Assembly: GCA_023415595.1 (NCBI GenBank)
Contig: JAEZJW010000087.1
Coordinates: forward strand, 1 to 19,935
DNA: 19,935 nucleotides
Direction of reading: 5' to 3'
DNA from: Bacillota bacterium
GTDB taxonomy: Bacteria > Bacillota > Clostridia > Lachnospirales > Lachnospiraceae
How positions within the stretch are numbered: the first letter of the stretch is position 1; each line of letters starts with the position of its first letter. This document shows, piece by piece, positions 7,480 to 15,393 of the stretch. The notes beneath the pieces were generated by a model, which was given only the letters and a program-made list of their open reading frames with translations, did no database searches and was not told the origin of the DNA. The translations under genes and the position numbers were made by a program.

Positions 7480-7512
7480 ATGAGGCAGGTAAATACCTGC
7501 CTCATATTTTGT
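7480..7512 (+). terminator. Terminator of the BIG2 gene
   Basis: An 11-bp perfect stem, ATGAGGCAGGT/ACCTGCCTCAT, encloses an AAAT tetraloop and is followed by ATTTTGTT. It is a good intrinsic terminator about 60 nt after the stop codon at 7422. Confidence 0.85.
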
Positions 7513-7547
7513 TATGGGTAATATCTAGGAGTTCAGATAATATCTAG

Positions 7548-7576
7548 TAGATTTATTTCTCTGCATCAGGTATAAT
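7548..7576 (+). promoter_or_regulatory. Possible promoter for the VOC-family gene
   Basis: A perfect TATAAT at 7571-7576 lies about 40 bp before the ATG at 7617. The matching -35 position (TAGATT, 17-bp spacer) is poor. Because this -10 box overlaps the upstream in-frame ATG at 7575, it argues for the start at 7617. Confidence 0.45.
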
Positions 7577-7616
7577 GGCTCAAAGCAACCAATTTATTAG
7601 AAAGGAAGGTTCCCTT

Positions 7617-7985
7617 ATGAATTTTAAATTTGCACATAATAACTATAATGTTTTAGATCTAAACAAATCTTTAGAGTTTTATGAGAAAGCCCTCGGTCTA
7701 AAGGAGGTAAAGCGCCACTCTCCACAATCAGGAGAATTTATCATCGTCTTTCTCAGTGACGGAAACTCAGGCCACCAGCTTGAGCTGACCTGGCTCAGGG
7801 ACTGGGATCGCCCTTACAATCTTGGAGACAATGAGATTCACCTTGCTTTCCTCACGGATGATTATGAGGCTGCATATCTGAAGCATAAGGAAATGGGCTG
7901 CATCTGCTATGAGAATCCCGGGATGGGAATCTACTTCATCAGTGATCCGGATGGCTATTGGCTGGAAATCATTCCTGCAAAGTAA
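7617..7985 (+). CDS. Glyoxalase/VOC superfamily protein (lactoylglutathione lyase-like)
   Basis: This 122-residue single-module VOC protein has two beta-alpha-beta-beta-beta repeats. The first starts NYNVLDLNKSLEFYEKALGLKE and the second NEIHLAFLTDDYEAAYLKHKEMG. The metal-binding positions of glyoxalase I are present in order: H7, E56, H75 and E117, close to the H5/E56/H74/E122 set of the E. coli enzyme. The end FISDPDGYWLEIIP is typical. The expected activity is isomerisation of the methylglyoxal-thiol adduct; the natural thiol in a clostridium is uncertain, and another VOC activity is possible. The ATG at 7617 is chosen over an in-frame ATG at 7575 because AAGGAAGG lies just before it and a TATAAT covers the upstream start. 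It stands alone, between two terminators. Confidence 0.82.
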   Translation: MNFKFAHNNYNVLDLNKSLEFYEKALGLKEVKRHSPQSGEFIIVFLSDGNSGHQLELTWLRDWDRPYNLGDNEIHLAFLTDDYEAAYLKHKEMGCICYENPGMGIYFISDPDGYWLEIIPAK

Positions 7986-8046
7986 ATTTTATGAATTTTA
8001 CTTCAAGCATGAAACCAGTGCTTACTTGCCATGAAATACTACTTAT

Positions 8047-8096
8047 AAAAAGAAGCTTTGGAATTCCGTATATGCGGAAAGCCAAAGCTTCTTTTT
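8047..8096 (+). terminator. Bidirectional terminator between the VOC gene and carB
   Basis: AAAAAGAAGCTTTGG pairs with CCAAAGCTTCTTTTT, with an inner TTCCG/CGGAA stem. The T-run at the plus end, and the A-run that becomes a U-run on the minus strand, suit termination of both the VOC gene and the convergent carB at 8115. Confidence 0.9.
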
Positions 8097-8114
8097 CATG
8101 TCAGGTGACAAACT

Positions 8115-10526
8115 TTAAATACTTGCGATATCCACCAAAGTCAGTTCCTCCGGATCCTCATTTTCCATGCTGGTGAGTAAGGCATTGGCGGTATCCAGGG
8201 AGGTGAAACAGGTAACTCCGGTTTCAATGGATACTCGGCGGATCATAAAACCGTCCCTGGTTTTCTCCCTGCCCTGAGTCGGCGTATTGATGACCAGATC
8301 TATCTTATGCTCCATGATGAGATCCATGATATTGGGGCTCTCCTCGTCAATCTTACCGGTCACTATGGCAGGAACGCCGCCTTTTTGTAAAACCTCCGCG
8401 GTTCCGTCGGTGGCATAGATCTCATAGCCCAGGGCAGCAAAGCGTCTTCCTGTCTCCACTGCTTCCTCCTTATCGGAGTCCTTCAAGGTCATAATCATTC
8501 TCTTATGCTTCGGCAGATTTATACCGGCACCGAGGAAGGCCTTATACAGTGCCTCATGGAAGGTCTTCGCGATTCCTAAGCACTCTCCGGTAGACTTCAT
8601 CTCAGGCCCCAGGCTGATCTCAGCTCCGCGGAGCTTCTCAAAGGAGAACACAGGCATCTTAATAGCGATATATTCGGATTCCGGCCATAATCCCGGGGTC
8701 AGTCCCATTCCCTTGATCTTCTCCCCAAGAATGACCCTGGTTGCGATATCCACGATCGGAAGGTTGGTTACCTTGCTGATATAGGGAACCGTACGGCTGG
8801 ATCTGGGATTTACCTCGATGACGTAGACCTGTTCCTTTAGTACGATAAATTGTATATTAATTAATCCGATCACATGCAGGGAATTTGCCAGCAGCCTGGT
8901 GTAATTCACGATATTTACCTTAACCCTCTGACTGATGGAACGGGAAGGATAGACCGAGATGCTGTCACCGGAGTGTATTCCTGCACGCTCTATATGCTCC
9001 ATGATTCCCGGGATCAGGATATCTTCCCCATCACAGACGGCATCCACCTCGACCTCTTTTCCCATCAGGTATTTATCGACCAGGATCGGATGCTCCTGAA
9101 CATTCAGGTTGATGATACGCATGAACTCGATGATATCCTCATCGGAAATCGCAATCTGCATCCCCTGCCCACCCAGGACATAGGAAGGGCGGACCAGAAC
9201 AGGATATCCCAGTTCATTAGCAGCAGCAAGTGCTTCCTCCGTGGTAAAGACGGTCTTACCAGCCGGTCTAGGGATCTTACAGTTCTCAAGAATCTGGTCG
9301 AACAGCTTACGGTCCTCTGCTGCATCCACATCCTCCGCAGAGGTCCCCAGGATCGGAACTCCCATCTGAAGCAATGCCTGTGTCAGCTTGATCGCTGTCT
9401 GACCACCGAACTGAACTACAGCACCGTCCGGCTTTTCCAGCTCCACGATATTCTCCACATCCTCAGGAGTCAGCGGCTCAAAATACAGCTTATCGGCGAT
9501 ATCAAAATCCGTACTGACCGTCTCCGGGTTATTATTGACGATTATCGTCTCACAACCACTCTTAGATAATGCCCATACACTGTGTACCGAGCAGTAATCG
9601 AATTCTATTCCCTGCCCGATACGGATCGGGCCGGAGCCAAGCACCATAATCTTACGTCTGCCTTCGGTTTTCACTACTTCGTTCATACTTCCAAAGCAAG
9701 AATAGTAATAAGGTGTCTCCGCATCAAATTCTGCGGCACAGGTATCCACCATCTTATAGGCGGCAATAATTCCATTCTGCTTCCGGAGAGCTTTGATCTC
9801 AATCTCCGGCTTTCCCGTAAGCTGTGCTATGACACGATCCGGAAAGCCAAGACGCTTTGCTTCCGCCAGCAGTTCCGTGGTCAGTTCGCCTTCCTCAAGC
9901 TTCTTCTCCTGTTCCACAAGGATCGCAAGCTTATCGATGAACCAAAGATCTATCTTTGTAATACTATGAATCTCCTCGTAGGTTATCCCCCTGCGTATCG
10001 CCTCTGCTATCACAAATAAGCGCCTGTCATCCACCTGGTTTAGCTCTGTATGGATCTCTTCCGTCGTGAGGCTGGCATAATTTCCATGACGGAGACTGTA
10101 GATATTCTGTTCCAGGGAGCGCAGCGCCTTCATCAGTGCAGCTTCAAAATTAGTACTGATGGCCATTACTTCTCCTGTAGCCTTCATCTGGGTTGTCAGG
10201 GATCTCTTCGCAGTAATGAATTTATCGAAGGGCCATTTCGGGATCTTGACAACAACATAATCCAGGGTCGGTTCAAAGCTGGCATAGGTCTTCTTCGTCA
10301 CAGCGTTCTTAATCTCATCCAGGTGATAGCCCAGTGCAATCTTCGCCGCCACCTTGGCAATCGGATAACCTGTTGCCTTGGAGGCCAGTGCGGAGGAACG
10401 GCTTACTCTGGGATTTACCTCAATAACGCAGTATTCAAAGGTATCTGGGTGCAGTGCGAACTGCACATTGCAGCCTCCTGTGATCCCCAGCTCATTAATG
10501 ATGTTAAGAGAGGAGCTCCGGAGCAT
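8115..10526 (-). CDS. carB: Carbamoyl-phosphate synthase large subunit, C-terminal fragment
   Basis: The remaining 803 residues of CarB are in the same frame as the fragment ending at 10545. They are separated from it by a TAA (10547-10545) and six codons (GDKEYQ). Present are the end of the first ATP-grasp domain (VIEVNPRVSRSSALASKATGYPIAKVAAKIALG), the oligomerisation domain, and the second synthetase half starting IMVLGSGPIRIGQGIEFDYCSVH. That half has its own ATP-grasp (RPSYVLGGQGM, VIEVNPRSSRTVPY), and the MGS-like allosteric domain closes the protein (INTPTQGREKTRDGFMIRR). The full enzyme makes carbamoyl phosphate from bicarbonate, ATP and CarA-derived ammonia for arginine and pyrimidine synthesis. 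An AAGGAG six bases before this ATG could allow restart, but that sequence also encodes the conserved DKEYQM motif, so it may be coincidental. Confidence 0.85.
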   Translation of the reverse strand: MLRSSSLNIINELGITGGCNVQFALHPDTFEYCVIEVNPRVSRSSALASKATGYPIAKVAAKIALGYHLDEIKNAVTKKTYASFEPTLDYVVVKIPKWPFDKFITAKRSLTTQMKATGEVMAISTNFEAALMKALRSLEQNIYSLRHGNYASLTTEEIHTELNQVDDRRLFVIAEAIRRGITYEEIHSITKIDLWFIDKLAILVEQEKKLEEGELTTELLAEAKRLGFPDRVIAQLTGKPEIEIKALRKQNGIIAAYKMVDTCAAEFDAETPYYYSCFGSMNEVVKTEGRRKIMVLGSGPIRIGQGIEFDYCSVHSVWALSKSGCETIIVNNNPETVSTDFDIADKLYFEPLTPEDVENIVELEKPDGAVVQFGGQTAIKLTQALLQMGVPILGTSAEDVDAAEDRKLFDQILENCKIPRPAGKTVFTTEEALAAANELGYPVLVRPSYVLGGQGMQIAISDEDIIEFMRIINLNVQEHPILVDKYLMGKEVEVDAVCDGEDILIPGIMEHIERAGIHSGDSISVYPSRSISQRVKVNIVNYTRLLANSLHVIGLINIQFIVLKEQVYVIEVNPRSSRTVPYISKVTNLPIVDIATRVILGEKIKGMGLTPGLWPESEYIAIKMPVFSFEKLRGAEISLGPEMKSTGECLGIAKTFHEALYKAFLGAGINLPKHKRMIMTLKDSDKEEAVETGRRFAALGYEIYATDGTAEVLQKGGVPAIVTGKIDEESPNIMDLIMEHKIDLVINTPTQGREKTRDGFMIRRVSIETGVTCFTSLDTANALLTSMENEDPEELTLVDIASI

Positions 10527-10544
10527 CTGGTACTCCTTATCCCC

Positions 10545-11312
10545 TTAGGTCTGGGAGGGGGCAACGACGATACTGTCCCCGGTATGAACACCTACCGGAT
10601 CGATATTCTCCATATTACAAACAGTGATGCAGTTCCCCTTACTGTCCCTCATCACCTCATATTCTATTTCCTTCCAACCGGAGATACAGCGTTCAATCAG
10701 GCATTGCCCCACGCGGCTCAATCTAAGCCCATTGGAGCAGATGCTGATCAATTCCTCCCGGTCTGCTGCAATGCCGCCGCCACTTCCGCCGAGGGTATAA
10801 GCAGGACGGACCACCACGGGATAGCCGATGGTGTCTGCAAACCTAAGAGCAGCATCCACGGTGGTCACTACCTCGCTGGCTGCACAGGGTTCCCCGATCT
10901 TCTCCATCGTCTTCTTGAATTCCAGACGATCCTCCGCTTTTTTAATGGTATCAGAGGTGGTGCCGATCAGCTTAACATCATTTTCAATCAGGAAACCTGA
11001 CTCCTCTAGCTCCATTGCGATATTTAAGGCTGCCTGGCCGCCTAAGGTAGGAAGCACGCTGTCCGGCTTCTCCTTCAGAATAATCCGTTTCACAAATTCC
11101 GGAGTCAGAGGTTCGATATATACGTTATCAGCAATCTCCTTATCCGTCATAATGGTTGCAGGATTAGAATTGACCAGTACAACCGTAATTCCCTCTTCCT
11201 TTAAGGACCTGCAAGCCTGAGTTCCTGCGTAATCAAACTCTGCCGCCTGGCCGATGATAATGGGGCCGGAACCGATCACCAATACTTTCTTAATACTATC
11301 TATTTTCGGCAT
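10545..11312 (-). CDS. carB: Carbamoyl-phosphate synthase large subunit, N-terminal fragment
   Basis: The first 255 residues of CarB hold the N-terminal pre-ATP-grasp domain (KVLVIGSGPIIIGQAAEFDYAG) and most of the first ATP-grasp (RPAYTLGGSGGGIA, GWKEIEYEVMRD, ENIDPVGVHTGDSIVVAPSQT). The frame then meets TAA where the family normally has Leu (SQTL), consistent with a TTA-to-TAA change. The break falls inside the carboxyphosphate-forming ATP-grasp, so this fragment alone should not be active. Known natural CarB splits separate the two halves of the protein, not this point. The ATG overlaps the carA stop as TAATG, implying coupled translation. The full gene would be 11312-8115, 1066 codons with the stop, a normal CarB length. 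Confidence 0.87.
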   Translation of the reverse strand: MPKIDSIKKVLVIGSGPIIIGQAAEFDYAGTQACRSLKEEGITVVLVNSNPATIMTDKEIADNVYIEPLTPEFVKRIILKEKPDSVLPTLGGQAALNIAMELEESGFLIENDVKLIGTTSDTIKKAEDRLEFKKTMEKIGEPCAASEVVTTVDAALRFADTIGYPVVVRPAYTLGGSGGGIAADREELISICSNGLRLSRVGQCLIERCISGWKEIEYEVMRDSKGNCITVCNMENIDPVGVHTGDSIVVAPSQT

Positions 11313-12394
11313 TATGCTTGCACCTCCATCATATGAAGAAACCGGTCAAATAAAAACTCGCTATCCATCGGCCCCGCGCAGGCCTCCGGATGAAATTGTA
11401 CGGAAAATACATTTTTCCCAAGGTAGTGAAGGCCTTCCACCGTACTGTCATTGACATTGGTAAAGCTGATCTCCGCGATTTCCGGATCGAGGCTTTCTTC
11501 CATTACCATATACCCATGGTTTTGTGTCGAGATATATACCCTGCCGGTTTTATGATCCTTCACCGGATGGTTCGCGCCTCTGTGACCGTATTTCATCTTC
11601 CTGGTGTCCCCTCCGTTAGCCAGGGCAAGCAGCTGGTGCCCGAGACAGATTGCAAAGATCGGGGTATTGCTGTCAAACAGGTTTTTCACTTCTTCTATAA
11701 TCTCGTTACATTCCTTCGGATCTCCCGGTCCATTGGAAAGCATGATGCCATCCGGTTTACTGTTCAGCACTTCCTCCGCTTTCGTGAAAGCAGGAAACAC
11801 AGTCACCTCACAGCCCCTCTTTGTAAGGGATCTCACAATATTTCTCTTCAGTCCGTAATCCATCAAGGCTACTTTATATTTCGTTTCTCCTTCTGCAGGA
11901 ATTACATATTTCTCATTGATGGTGGTTGCGGCTATCACACCTGCCACTGCATATTCATGAATTCTTGAAAGCGCATCCTTAAGGATATAATCCTGATTTG
12001 TGGTGATCATTCCGTTCATGGTTCCCTTGTTCCTTAGGAGCTTCACCAATGCTCTGGTATCAATTCCTGCGATTCCCGGGATGTTATTCCTTAACAGAAA
12101 GCTGTTTATATCCTCCTGGTTTCGGAAATTACTCGGAATTCTTGAGAGTTCCCTTACGATGAACGCATCCGGCCAGGGCTTTACCGATTCCATGTCCTCA
12201 TAGCAGATACCATAATTTCCGATTAAGGGGTAGGTCATCACTACACTCTGCCCTGCATAGGAGGGATCCGTGAGTACCTCCAGATACCCTGTCATTCCGG
12301 TATTGAATACGATCTCACTGATAATTTCCTTCTGTGCTCCGATGCTTTCGCCCGTAAAGACATTGCCATCTTCCAGAATTAAGAACGCTTTCAT
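11312..12394 (-). CDS. carA: Carbamoyl-phosphate synthase small subunit
   Basis: This 360-residue glutaminase subunit passes ammonia to CarB. The N-terminal CPSase small-chain domain (about 1-130) begins MKAFLILEDGNVFTGESIGA and includes FNTGMTGYLEVLTDPSYAGQ. The C-terminal class I glutamine amidotransferase domain has the nucleophile C250 (FAICLGHQLLALA) and the partners H335 and E337 (VQFHPEACAGP); oxyanion-region motif LSNGPGDP is at 219-226. All catalytic residues are present and the length is normal. An AAAGGTG site precedes the ATG. It is first in carAB, and its stop overlaps the carB start by one base. Expression is probably controlled by the upstream palindrome (12530-12547) and hairpin (12436-12474). 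Confidence 0.95.
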   Translation of the reverse strand: MKAFLILEDGNVFTGESIGAQKEIISEIVFNTGMTGYLEVLTDPSYAGQSVVMTYPLIGNYGICYEDMESVKPWPDAFIVRELSRIPSNFRNQEDINSFLLRNNIPGIAGIDTRALVKLLRNKGTMNGMITTNQDYILKDALSRIHEYAVAGVIAATTINEKYVIPAEGETKYKVALMDYGLKRNIVRSLTKRGCEVTVFPAFTKAEEVLNSKPDGIMLSNGPGDPKECNEIIEEVKNLFDSNTPIFAICLGHQLLALANGGDTRKMKYGHRGANHPVKDHKTGRVYISTQNHGYMVMEESLDPEIAEISFTNVNDSTVEGLHYLGKNVFSVQFHPEACAGPMDSEFLFDRFLHMMEVQA

Positions 12395-12435
12395 TGCTTC
12401 ACCTTTTTTCCTTTCTTGCGATTGTTATTTTGCTC

Positions 12436-12474
12436 AAAAAAAAAGAATATAAGCCCATAACAGGGGATATACTC
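12436..12474 (-). terminator. Putative attenuator hairpin in the carAB leader
   Basis: On the minus strand a stem GAGTATA/TATATTC continues across a 2x2 internal loop into CCC/GGG. It is followed by nine Ts (12444-12436), 40 nt before carA. This looks like an intrinsic terminator inside the leader. Upstream bases (about 12491-12467) can form a competing hairpin that takes up the terminator's left arm. I do not find the PyrR-binding consensus. Two short leader ORFs overlap it, including a 17-codon one at 12487-12434, but neither has a convincing ribosome binding site. Confidence 0.5.
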
Positions 12475-12529
12475 CATTGCATACCATCCGGTTTCCAAAT
12501 AATGTATTTTATTATTAAATATTAATTTG

Positions 12530-12547
12530 CGTGCATATTTATGCATG
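12530..12547 (-). promoter_or_regulatory. ArgR/AhrC-like operator before carA
   Basis: The perfect palindrome TGCATA-AA-TATGCA (12545-12532 on the minus strand) sits in CATGCATAAATATGCACG. This resembles the AhrC/ARG-box pattern CATGAATAAAAATGCA. It lies just downstream of the predicted start point near 12559, so binding could block RNA polymerase. A weaker AT-rich palindrome at about 12509-12526 lies one ARG-box spacing away. Confidence 0.5.
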
Positions 12548-12565
12548 CTTTGACTGATTTTTATT

Positions 12566-12594
12566 ATCCTATCATATCTGATTTAAAATATCAA
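12566..12594 (-). promoter_or_regulatory. Probable promoter for carAB
   Basis: On the minus strand TTGATA (12594-12589) and TAGGAT (12571-12566) have a 17-bp spacer, giving a leader of about 165 nt. The -10 box is imperfect. The divergent plus-strand gene at 12677 has no obvious sigma-A promoter here. Confidence 0.5.
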
Positions 12595-12676
12595 GTGGTT
12601 TCTCAAAAAATCTTCATTCACATTTTCCCTAGGGAGTCTTAAGCTAGTAATAAAATGAGAATATTGAGGTCAAATT

Positions 12677-13972
12677 ATGAATTTCTCCGCCAATCATAAT
12701 ACAAATGCCTCACCGGAACCTATCAGACTATACCCGGCGCAGATGAATACCCAATCCTTTGGCCGGCTGAGAGTACGCTGTAATACTGTGGGGGTTCTGC
12801 CGGTAGATAATGCGACGATAAACGTAGTATCCCCGAATAATCCGGAACAGGTTTACGATCAGCTCACCACTGATGCCAATGGACTTACTGCTGAGATCGA
12901 GCTTCCTGCTCCTCCCTTCGAATATAGCCAGGAGCCCAATCAGACTCAGCCCTATTCTGAATATACTCTGGAGATCACAGCTCCCGGATATGAAAACATT
13001 ACTGTTTCTAATATACAGATCCTGCCGGAGGTTGTTTCCGAGCAGGAAGCCACCTTGACTCCTCAACCTCAGGCTCCCGTAGAAGGGGAACTGTTCGTAA
13101 TACCGCCCCATACTCTGTATGGGGATTTTCCGCCGAAGATTCCTGAGGCTGAGATCAAACCGGCTGCCGAAACCGGGGAAATCGTTCTCAGCCGTGTTGT
13201 TATTCCCGAATTTGTGATTGTTCATGACGGCCCTCCCACGGATACCGCTGCCAGGAACCATTATGTCAGATTCCGGGACTATATCAAAAATGTTGCCTCC
13301 AGTGAAATCTATGCTACCTGGCCGGAACAGACGATTTATGCCAATGTGCTTGCGATCCTGTCCTTTACCTTGAATCGCGTCTATACCGAATGGTACCGCA
13401 GTCAGGGCTTTAATTTCACCATTACCTCCTCCACTGCATACGATCATAAATGGGTACCGGGACGGAATATCTATACGAATATCGGTTTACTCGTAGATTC
13501 GGTCTTTGTCAATTACTTGTCCAGACCGAATGTCAGACAGCCCATCCTCACACAGTATTGTGACGGTAACAGGGTGCAATGCCCCGGCTGGATGACACAA
13601 TGGGGTTCCAAGACACTTGGGGATCAGGGCCGTACCGCAATCGAAATACTGAGAAATTTTTATGGTCCTACAATCTATATTAATACCGCACCGGGCGTTT
13701 CCGGAGTACCTGTCTCCTGGCCCGGTAGTAATCTGACGATTGGATCCAGAGGTGATAACGTCCGCACTATACAGACCCAATTGAACCGAATCTCTGATAA
13801 TTATCCTGCCATACCCAAAATTGCGGTAGACGGAGTTTTTGGACCACAAACTGCGAATGCTGTCCGGGCTTTCCAAGGTATCTTTAATCTTCCTCAAACC
13901 GGTGTTGTGGATTTGGCTACCTGGTATAGGATCTCATTTATATATGTAGCGGTTACAAGAATAGCTGAATAA
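12677..13972 (+). CDS. sleC: SleC-like spore cortex-lytic enzyme (paralogue 1)
   Basis: This 431-residue protein matches the layout of clostridial SleC, the lytic transglycosylase that degrades spore cortex at germination. A beta-rich N-terminal region (about 20-130, a carboxypeptidase-regulatory-like fold by eye) is followed by a Pro-rich linker that ends VIPPHTLYGDFPPKIPEAE. The SpoIID-like catalytic domain (about 195-345) comes next, with NVASSEIYATWPE; E210 is in the SpoIID-family active-site position. Other marks are C295/C302 (QYCDGNRVQCPGW), TQWG, and the NFYG block. The C-terminus (about 352-420) is a PG_binding_1 domain with IGSRGDNVRTIQTQLN and VDGVFGPQTANAVRAFQ. There is no classical signal peptide, as is usual for SleC. 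GAGGT precedes the ATG. Its Csp activating protease is not in this window. Confidence 0.85.
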   Translation: MNFSANHNTNASPEPIRLYPAQMNTQSFGRLRVRCNTVGVLPVDNATINVVSPNNPEQVYDQLTTDANGLTAEIELPAPPFEYSQEPNQTQPYSEYTLEITAPGYENITVSNIQILPEVVSEQEATLTPQPQAPVEGELFVIPPHTLYGDFPPKIPEAEIKPAAETGEIVLSRVVIPEFVIVHDGPPTDTAARNHYVRFRDYIKNVASSEIYATWPEQTIYANVLAILSFTLNRVYTEWYRSQGFNFTITSSTAYDHKWVPGRNIYTNIGLLVDSVFVNYLSRPNVRQPILTQYCDGNRVQCPGWMTQWGSKTLGDQGRTAIEILRNFYGPTIYINTAPGVSGVPVSWPGSNLTIGSRGDNVRTIQTQLNRISDNYPAIPKIAVDGVFGPQTANAVRAFQGIFNLPQTGVVDLATWYRISFIYVAVTRIAE

Positions 13973-14028
13973 CCCGCACAACCTTATAACTGCTTCATAT
14001 TTTAATAATAAGTGATTAATAAAGGTAT

Positions 14029-14060
14029 CTGCTGGCGCCCATATTCGCAGGTGTCGGCAG
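14029..14060 (+). other. Hairpin just before the second sleC ribosome binding site
   Basis: CTGCTGGCGCC (14029-14039) pairs over 11 bp with GGTGTCGGCAG (14050-14060), including three G-U pairs, around a 10-nt loop. It ends 3 nt before GGAGG (14064-14068). No T-run follows. It could set translation or mRNA ends between the tandem genes. Confidence 0.55.
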
Positions 14061-14073
14061 CATGGAGGTTTAT

Positions 14074-15363
14074 ATGAATTCCAATAATAGAATTATGCAT
14101 GAAGATAGGTTCTACAGGGTCTTCCCGGCAGAGCTGGCCACACAAAGCACCGGCAGGCTGAGAGTCCGCTGTACGACGCCCGGTTTTGCTCCGGTCGAGG
14201 GAGCAGCTGTCAGCATCTCATCTGCAGCACAGCCTACAACAGTCATAGAGCAATTAACTACGGATGCCTCCGGCCTGACACCAGAGATCGAACTTCCTAC
14301 TCCCCCTATTGACTATAGTCTGGATATTAATGCCACAGAACAGCCCTATGCAGAATATACAATTGAGATCAAACAGGCAGGGTTTATACCGGTCACTGTA
14401 TCTAATATGGAAGTACTTCCGCAGGTCACGGCACTTCAGAATGCAACCCTGGAGCAGGCAACTACAGAAGCTGCTGCTGAACTATTCGTAGTGTCGCCCC
14501 ATACCTTATACGGAGATTATCCTCCTAAGATCGCAGAAGCCGAGGTAAAGCCTACGGCAGAGACCGGGGAAATCGTATTAAGCCAGGTGGTCATCCCTGA
14601 GTTTATTGTGGTTCATGATGGGCCACCCACAGATGCTTCCGCCGCAAACCATTATGAGAGATTTAGAGATTATATCAAGAATGTAGCCTCCAGTGAAATC
14701 TACGCAACCTGGCCGGAATCAACTATTCAGGCAAATGTTCTGGCAATCCTGTCCTTTACCCTGAACCGTGTCTATACTGAATGGTATCGTAATCAAGGCT
14801 ATAATTTTACTGTGACCTCTTCCACCGCCTTTGATCATAAATGGATTCCTGGCCGTAATATCTTTAGTAATATCAGTTTGGTCGTAGACCAGCTGTTTAC
14901 CAATTATCTCTCCCGGCCGAATGTAAAGCAGCCAATTCTGACCCAGTACTGTGATGGGCGAAGGGTACAATGCCCGAACTGGATGACCCAATGGGGTTCG
15001 AAGGACCTGGGCGAGCAGGGCATGGATGCCATCAGCATCCTCCGTAATTTTTATGGCAACTCGATCTATATTAACACAGCACCTCAGGTCTCCGGTGTAC
15101 CCGCTTCCTGGCCCGGGCAGAACCTTAATATCGGTTCGTCCGGAAATAATGTGCGGATGATACAGGAGCAGCTGAACCGTATCTCCGAAACCTATTTTGC
15201 TGTTCCAAAGATAGCTGTAACCGGACAATATGATCAGAAAACTGCCGATGCAGTCAAGGCCTTTCAACAAACCTTTGATCTGCCGGCTACCGGGGTAGTT
15301 GACTTCCCCACCTGGTATAAAATCTCCGCAATTTATGTCGCTGTTACCCGGATCGCAGAATAG
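14074..15363 (+). CDS. sleC: SleC-like spore cortex-lytic enzyme (paralogue 2)
   Basis: This 429-residue tandem paralogue of the preceding gene has the same domain order: N-terminal beta-rich prodomain, Pro/Ala linker, SpoIID-like catalytic domain with E208 (NVASSEIYATWPE), the paired cysteines (QYCDGRRVQCPNW), TQWGSKDLGEQG, and C-terminal PG_binding_1 (IGSSGNNVRMIQEQLN, AVKAFQQTFDLPATG). The two proteins are most alike from the PPHTLYGD/SPHTLYGD motif to the common end YVAVTRIAE and most different in the first 30 residues and the linker. The ATG at 14074 follows GGAGG at 14064-14068; an in-frame ATG at 14062 overlaps that site and is unlikely. It ends in TAG, the only intact gene here to do so. 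It lies 101 bp after paralogue 1, possibly co-transcribed. Confidence 0.85.
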   Translation: MNSNNRIMHEDRFYRVFPAELATQSTGRLRVRCTTPGFAPVEGAAVSISSAAQPTTVIEQLTTDASGLTPEIELPTPPIDYSLDINATEQPYAEYTIEIKQAGFIPVTVSNMEVLPQVTALQNATLEQATTEAAAELFVVSPHTLYGDYPPKIAEAEVKPTAETGEIVLSQVVIPEFIVVHDGPPTDASAANHYERFRDYIKNVASSEIYATWPESTIQANVLAILSFTLNRVYTEWYRNQGYNFTVTSSTAFDHKWIPGRNIFSNISLVVDQLFTNYLSRPNVKQPILTQYCDGRRVQCPNWMTQWGSKDLGEQGMDAISILRNFYGNSIYINTAPQVSGVPASWPGQNLNIGSSGNNVRMIQEQLNRISETYFAVPKIAVTGQYDQKTADAVKAFQQTFDLPATGVVDFPTWYKISAIYVAVTRIAE

Positions 15364-15393
15364 GAAGGTTCACATTGATTTACAGAGAACAGG

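Noticed and set aside
8874..9569. 231-codon plus-strand open frame opposite carB
   Set aside because: It is antisense to conserved CarB coding sequence, has a His/Arg/Ile-rich composition typical of reverse-strand reading, and lacks a ribosome binding site or recognisable domain.
4501..10547. Stop-codon reassignment (TAG or TAA read as an amino acid)
   Set aside because: Intact genes here end in TAA, and one (15363) in TAG, at the expected family lengths; two different stop codons would have to be reassigned. Point mutation or sequence error is simpler.
10050..11000. 316-codon plus-strand open frame opposite carB
   Set aside because: It lies wholly antisense to carB across the real stop codon and has no recognisable family; codon bias of the true gene explains the long open frame.
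12728..13447. 239-codon minus-strand open frame within the first sleC
   Set aside because: It is a shadow of the SleC-like gene, which has clear domains and a ribosome binding site; a similar shadow occurs in the paralogue because the sequences are alike.
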